Origin: Defluviicoccus sp.
GTDB taxonomy: Bacteria > Pseudomonadota > Alphaproteobacteria > MPNO01
Length of the DNA: 64,000 bases
NCBI GenBank assembly: GCA_028820505.1
Contig: JAPPIT010000038.1
Location: 37,296-101,295, forward strand
Reading direction: 5' to 3'
Part shown: positions 60,994 through 64,000 of the stretch, one piece after another
Layout of the letters: each line of letters starts with the position of its first letter
Numbering within the stretch: position 1 is the stretch's first letter
Translations under genes and position numbers: made by a program
Notes under the pieces: generated by a model
Told to the model about the DNA's origin: nothing
The model's database searches: none
Seen by the model: only the letters and a program-made list of their open reading frames with translations

Positions 60994-62304
60994 GTGACCG
61001 CCGGCAGCGACCGCGAGCCCGGGCTGTTCGAGGCGGAAGCGCCGCGGCCGCTCGCCGATCGGCTGCGCCCGGCGAGGCTCGAGGACGTGCTGGGCCAGGA
61101 TCATCTGCTCGGTCCGGACGGGCCGATCGGGCGCATGGTGGGCGAGGCCCGGCTCACCTCGATGGTTCTCTGGGGGCCGCCGGGCAGCGGAAAGACGACG
61201 ATCGCGCGCCTGCTGGCCAACGCGACGGCGCATCATTTCGAGCCCTTGTCGGCGGTCTTTTCCGGCGTCGCCGACCTCAAGCGGGTGTTCGACGAGGCAC
61301 GCGGGCGGCGCGCCGGCGGGCAGGGGACCGTCCTCTTCGTCGACGAGATCCACCGCTTCAACCGCGCCCAGCAGGACGGGTTCCTGCCGGTGGTGGAGGA
61401 CGGGACCGTCATCCTGGTCGGCGCGACGACGGAGAACCCCTCCTTCGAGCTCAACGGCGCGTTGCTCTCGCGCTGTCAGGTCTTCGTCCTTCGGCGGCTG
61501 GACGACGCGGCGGTGGAAACGCTGCTGCGGCGGGCCGAGGCCGAGATCGGGCATCGCCTCCCGCTCGATGGGGCCGCCCGCGCGGCGCTCCTCGCGATGG
61601 CCGACGGTGACGGACGCTACGTTCTCAACCTCGCCGAGGAGCTCGCGACGCTGTCCGCCGGGGAAACGCTGGATGTCGCCGGGCTGACGCAGGCGGTGCA
61701 GCGCCGCGCGCCGCTCTACGACAAGTCGCGGGACGGCCACTACAACCTGATAAGCGCGCTGCACAAGTCGATCCGGGGATCGGACCCGGATGCGGCGCTC
61801 TACTGGCTATCCCGCATGTTCCAGGGCGGCGAGGACCCGCGCTATGTCGCGCGCCGCCTGACCCGGCTCGCGGCCGAGGATGTCGGGCTCGCGGATCCGC
61901 AAGCGCTGGTCCAGGCGGTCGCCGCCTGGCAGGCCTACGAGCGGCTCGGCTCCCCCGAGGGCGAGCTCGCGATCGCGCAGTCCGTCGTCTATCTGGCGAA
62001 CGCGCCCAAATCGAACGCGCTCTACAAGGGGTTCAACGCGGCCTGGGCGGCGGCGGAACGGACCGGTTCCCTGATGCCTCCCAAGCATATCCTCAACGCG
62101 CCCACGCGGCTGATGAAGGACCTGGGCTACGGCACGGGCTATCGCTACGACCACAACGAGGAAGGCGGGTTCTCCGGGCAGAACTACTTCCCGGACGGCA
62201 TGGCTCCGGAGGCGTATTACGAGCCCACCGGCCGGGGCGACGAAGCCGGGCTCAGGGCACGGGTCGAGGCATTCCGGGCGAAGCGGAAGGACAAAGCGGG
62301 GTGA
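60994..62304 (+). CDS. rarA: Replication-associated recombination protein RarA
   Basis: A 436-residue AAA+ ATPase of the RarA/MgsA/WRNIP1 family that acts at stalled replication forks. Walker A GPPGSGKTT at residues 61-69, Walker B FVDEIHRF near residue 113, sensor region VGATTENPSFELN, and the C-terminal MgsA/RarA domain (TRLAAEDVGLADPQAL; YRYDHNEEGGFSGQNYFPD). GTG start 3 bases after the protease stop. Its stop overlaps the crcB start. Confidence 0.95.
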   Translation: MTAGSDREPGLFEAEAPRPLADRLRPARLEDVLGQDHLLGPDGPIGRMVGEARLTSMVLWGPPGSGKTTIARLLANATAHHFEPLSAVFSGVADLKRVFDEARGRRAGGQGTVLFVDEIHRFNRAQQDGFLPVVEDGTVILVGATTENPSFELNGALLSRCQVFVLRRLDDAAVETLLRRAEAEIGHRLPLDGAARAALLAMADGDGRYVLNLAEELATLSAGETLDVAGLTQAVQRRAPLYDKSRDGHYNLISALHKSIRGSDPDAALYWLSRMFQGGEDPRYVARRLTRLAAEDVGLADPQALVQAVAAWQAYERLGSPEGELAIAQSVVYLANAPKSNALYKGFNAAWAAAERTGSLMPPKHILNAPTRLMKDLGYGTGYRYDHNEEGGFSGQNYFPDGMAPEAYYEPTGRGDEAGLRARVEAFRAKRKDKAG

Positions 62305-62681
62305 AGCTGCTGGTTTCCATCGCGCTCGGCGGCGCGGTCGGCGCCCTGTCGCGCCACTTCGTCTCGCAGCAGATGATGCACTGGTTCGGCACCGGCCTGC
62401 CCTGGGGCACGTTTGCGGTGAACGTCGTGGGCTCATTCCTGCTCGGCGTGCTCGCCGAGACCTTCGCAACCGTCTTCCATGCAGGTCCGTCCCTTCGCGG
62501 GTTCCTGATCGTCGGCATTCTCGGGAGCTTCACCACGTTTTCCACCTTTTCCCTCGATGTGGCGCTCCTGTTCCAGAGGGGCCGTATCGACCTCGCCGCG
62601 CTCTATATCGCGGGGTCCGTGATTCTTGCCATTGCCGGGCTCTATGCGGGTCTCAAGCTGGTCCGGATGGTCGCCGGATGA
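62301..62681 (+). CDS. crcB: Fluoride exporter CrcB/Fluc
   Basis: A 126-residue four-helix fluoride channel that works as a dual-topology dimer. GGAVGALSRHF, GTFAVNVVGSFLLG (Asn in the pore) and GSFTTFSTFS (Phe box) are diagnostic. The GTG start overlaps rarA by 4 bases (GTGA) and the stop overlaps the next gene by ATGA, so translation is coupled. No fluoride riboswitch is visible; none would be expected inside this operon. Confidence 0.95.
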   Translation: MKLLVSIALGGAVGALSRHFVSQQMMHWFGTGLPWGTFAVNVVGSFLLGVLAETFATVFHAGPSLRGFLIVGILGSFTTFSTFSLDVALLFQRGRIDLAALYIAGSVILAIAGLYAGLKLVRMVAG

Positions 62682-63661
62682 GCCGCGTCCGTCTCGCCAC
62701 CGTCGGACCGGGCGACCACGACATCCGCCTCGACCGCTGGTTCAGGCGCCATTTTCCCGATCTCGGCCACGGACGGCTGGAGAAGCTGCTGCGCACCGGC
62801 CAGATCAGGGTCGACGGCGGTCGGGCCCGGGCCTCGACCAGGGTTGCGGCCGGGTGCTCGGTGCGGATCCCCCCGGGCCTGGCCGAGAGTTCCGCCACGC
62901 CGGATCGCCGTAGCGCGGTGTCGGCGTCGGACGCCGAATTCATCCGGAGCAGGGTGCTCTTTATCGACGAGGACGTAATTGCCATCGACAAGCCTGCCGG
63001 GCTCGCCGTCCAGGGCGGCTCCAAGGTGAAGGCTTCGGTCGACGGGATGCTGGATGCGCTTCGCTTCGACGGCGACGAACGTCCCCGGCTGGTCCATCGA
63101 CTCGACAAGGACACCAGCGGAGTGCTTGCCGTCGCGCGGACACGACGGGCCGCGGCGATCCTCGTTGCCGCCTTCCGCGAGGGCCGGGTGGAGAAGGAAT
63201 ACTGGGCGCTCGTCGCTGGCGTGCCCACGGCGCCGCGCGGAATCGTCGACCTTCCTCTCGCCAAGACGGCGATGCCGGGCGGCGCGGGGACCGGCCGGGA
63301 ACGCGTCGCCGCCAACCCGCCCGGCGCGAAACGGGCGCGGACCGCCTATGCCGTTGTCGCGGAAGCGCGCCGCGTCTCGTGGCTGTCGCTCGCGCCGGAG
63401 ACCGGCAGGACCCATCAGATCCGCGTGCATTGCCAGGCGATCGGCGCGCCGATCCTGGGAGACAGGAAATACGGGTCCGGCGCGGAAAGGATCGACGGCC
63501 CGCCGCCGGTGACGCGCCTGATGCTGCACGCCCGCAGGCTCGTGTTGCCGCGGCCGAACGGCGCCCCCGTAACGGTGACGGCCCCGCTCGATGAGGCCAT
63601 GCGGGAGCAATGGTCGTTCTGGGGATTCGACGAGGCGATTCCGGGAGCGGGTGCGCCGTGA
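62678..63661 (+). CDS. RluA-family pseudouridine synthase (RluC-like)
   Basis: A 327-residue enzyme that isomerises uridine in rRNA. An N-terminal S4 RNA-binding domain (about residues 15-70) precedes the catalytic domain with the Asp of HRLDKDTSGVL (Asp143), GRTHQIRVH near residue 244 and ILGDRKYG. RluC rather than RluD is likely by the S4 start and the rarA-crcB neighbourhood, but the exact target is not proven. ATGA overlap with crcB and GTGA overlap with the following gene. Confidence 0.92.
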   Translation: MSRVRLATVGPGDHDIRLDRWFRRHFPDLGHGRLEKLLRTGQIRVDGGRARASTRVAAGCSVRIPPGLAESSATPDRRSAVSASDAEFIRSRVLFIDEDVIAIDKPAGLAVQGGSKVKASVDGMLDALRFDGDERPRLVHRLDKDTSGVLAVARTRRAAAILVAAFREGRVEKEYWALVAGVPTAPRGIVDLPLAKTAMPGGAGTGRERVAANPPGAKRARTAYAVVAEARRVSWLSLAPETGRTHQIRVHCQAIGAPILGDRKYGSGAERIDGPPPVTRLMLHARRLVLPRPNGAPVTVTAPLDEAMREQWSFWGFDEAIPGAGAP

Positions 63662-63951
63662 AGCAGGCAGGCGACGCCCCTCTGGCTGCGTTCGACCTCG
63701 ACGGGACCCTGCTGGACAGCGCCGGTTCCATCGTCGAGCGCGTGATCGCGTGCTGGGAGGCGTGCGGGTTCCCGCCGCCGGACCCGGCGCTCGCCCGGCG
63801 CATTATCGGGCTGCCGTGGAAGGAAAGCGTGCTCACCCTTCTGCCGGATGCCGGACCGAAGGAGTTCGCGCAGATCCGGGCGTTCTACGAGGACGTTCGC
63901 GAGGGCCGGCGCGCCGCGCCGCCCGTGTCCGAAGCGCTGTTCGAAGGGTAA
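63658..63951 (+). pseudogene. HAD-family phosphatase, truncated
   Basis: 97 residues that match the first part of a HAD hydrolase: motif I Asp13/Asp15 (AFDLDGTLLDS) and the start of the cap domain (IIGLPWKESVLTLLPDAGP). A TAA stops the frame at 63951, before motif II, the catalytic Lys and the acidic motif IV, so the gene is less than half of normal length (about 220 residues). The last 49 bases of the window show no continuation in any forward frame. A mutation, misassembly or contig edge is possible. The RluC-HAD order is standard in the group. Confidence 0.75.
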
Positions 63952-64000
63952 GCCTTCGGGTCCCGGGGGATTGAAGGTGCCGGGCGAGTAGCGCCCCGCC

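Noticed and set aside
62250..62320. A fluoride riboswitch before crcB.
   Set aside because: crcB overlaps the rarA stop by 4 bases, so no leader exists and no crcB-type motif is visible.

Overview
This window is high-GC, densely packed bacterial chromosome. The gene content points to an alphaproteobacterium, probably from the broad Rhodospirillales group. Evidence includes a Zur-type AT-rich box in front of zinc-uptake genes, a hopanoid (hpn/shc) locus, the LptG-LptD pair, several TRAP and tripartite tricarboxylate transporters, and the run rpsM-rpsK-rpoA-rplQ / HtrA / RarA / CrcB / RluC-like / HAD. This lineage call is inferred from gene content only. I saw no IS element, CRISPR array, tRNA or rRNA.

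Layout. 1-2919: LPS export (lptG end, lptD). 2916-9935: metabolic genes on both strands (SDR, dienelactone hydrolase-SnoaL fusion, GFA zinc protein, TauE/SafE exporter, MFS transporter, amidohydrolase, CmcJ-like oxygenase). 10252-13567: a zinc-responsive operon with an overlapping Zur box and promoter, a His-rich outer-membrane protein, a ZnuA-like binding protein and a ZnuB-like permease with an apparent ATC start; no ATPase gene is present. 13846-15677: DapA-family and NmrA-family enzymes. 15942-15957: a perfect 16-bp parS-type palindrome. 15974-18755: histidine kinase and OmpR-type regulator divergent from a Spy/CpxP-like periplasmic protein. 18872-27772: M20 peptidase, TauD-type dioxygenase, a TRAP transporter with two tandem binding proteins, a polysaccharide-deacetylase-like protein and an ACMSD-type amidohydrolase. 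27927-28436: the Zur regulator itself.

28519-37330 is a hopanoid locus: hpnB, hpnC, hpnM, hpnH, hpnG, shc and hpnD, with a LigB-LigA fusion dioxygenase joined to hpnB by overlapping stop and start codons. hpnE is not present. 37459-43367 is a tight seven-gene operon (small recombinase-like HTH protein, Rieske oxygenase, cupin, alpha/beta hydrolase, an SDR lacking the usual catalytic Tyr/Lys, a ThDP enzyme and aspartate dehydrogenase) that looks like an undescribed catabolic pathway. 43380-47374, on the other strand, holds another hydrolase, a lone molybdenum-hydroxylase large subunit and an isochorismatase-family hydrolase. 47578-52876 combines TRAP membrane subunits without a binding protein and a TctC plus fused TctA-TctB system. 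53553-56949 holds a tungsten/molybdenum aldehyde oxidoreductase and an acyl-CoA ligase.

57000-63951 is the housekeeping end: a consensus-like sigma70 promoter drives rpsM-rpsK-rpoA-rplQ (without secY/adk in front), a strong hairpin terminator follows, then an HtrA protease, rarA, crcB, an RluC-like pseudouridine synthase and a HAD phosphatase that stops early. Three related palindromic intergenic repeats (about 9936, 13568 and 26594) sit exactly at gene ends and supply or abut the stop codons.
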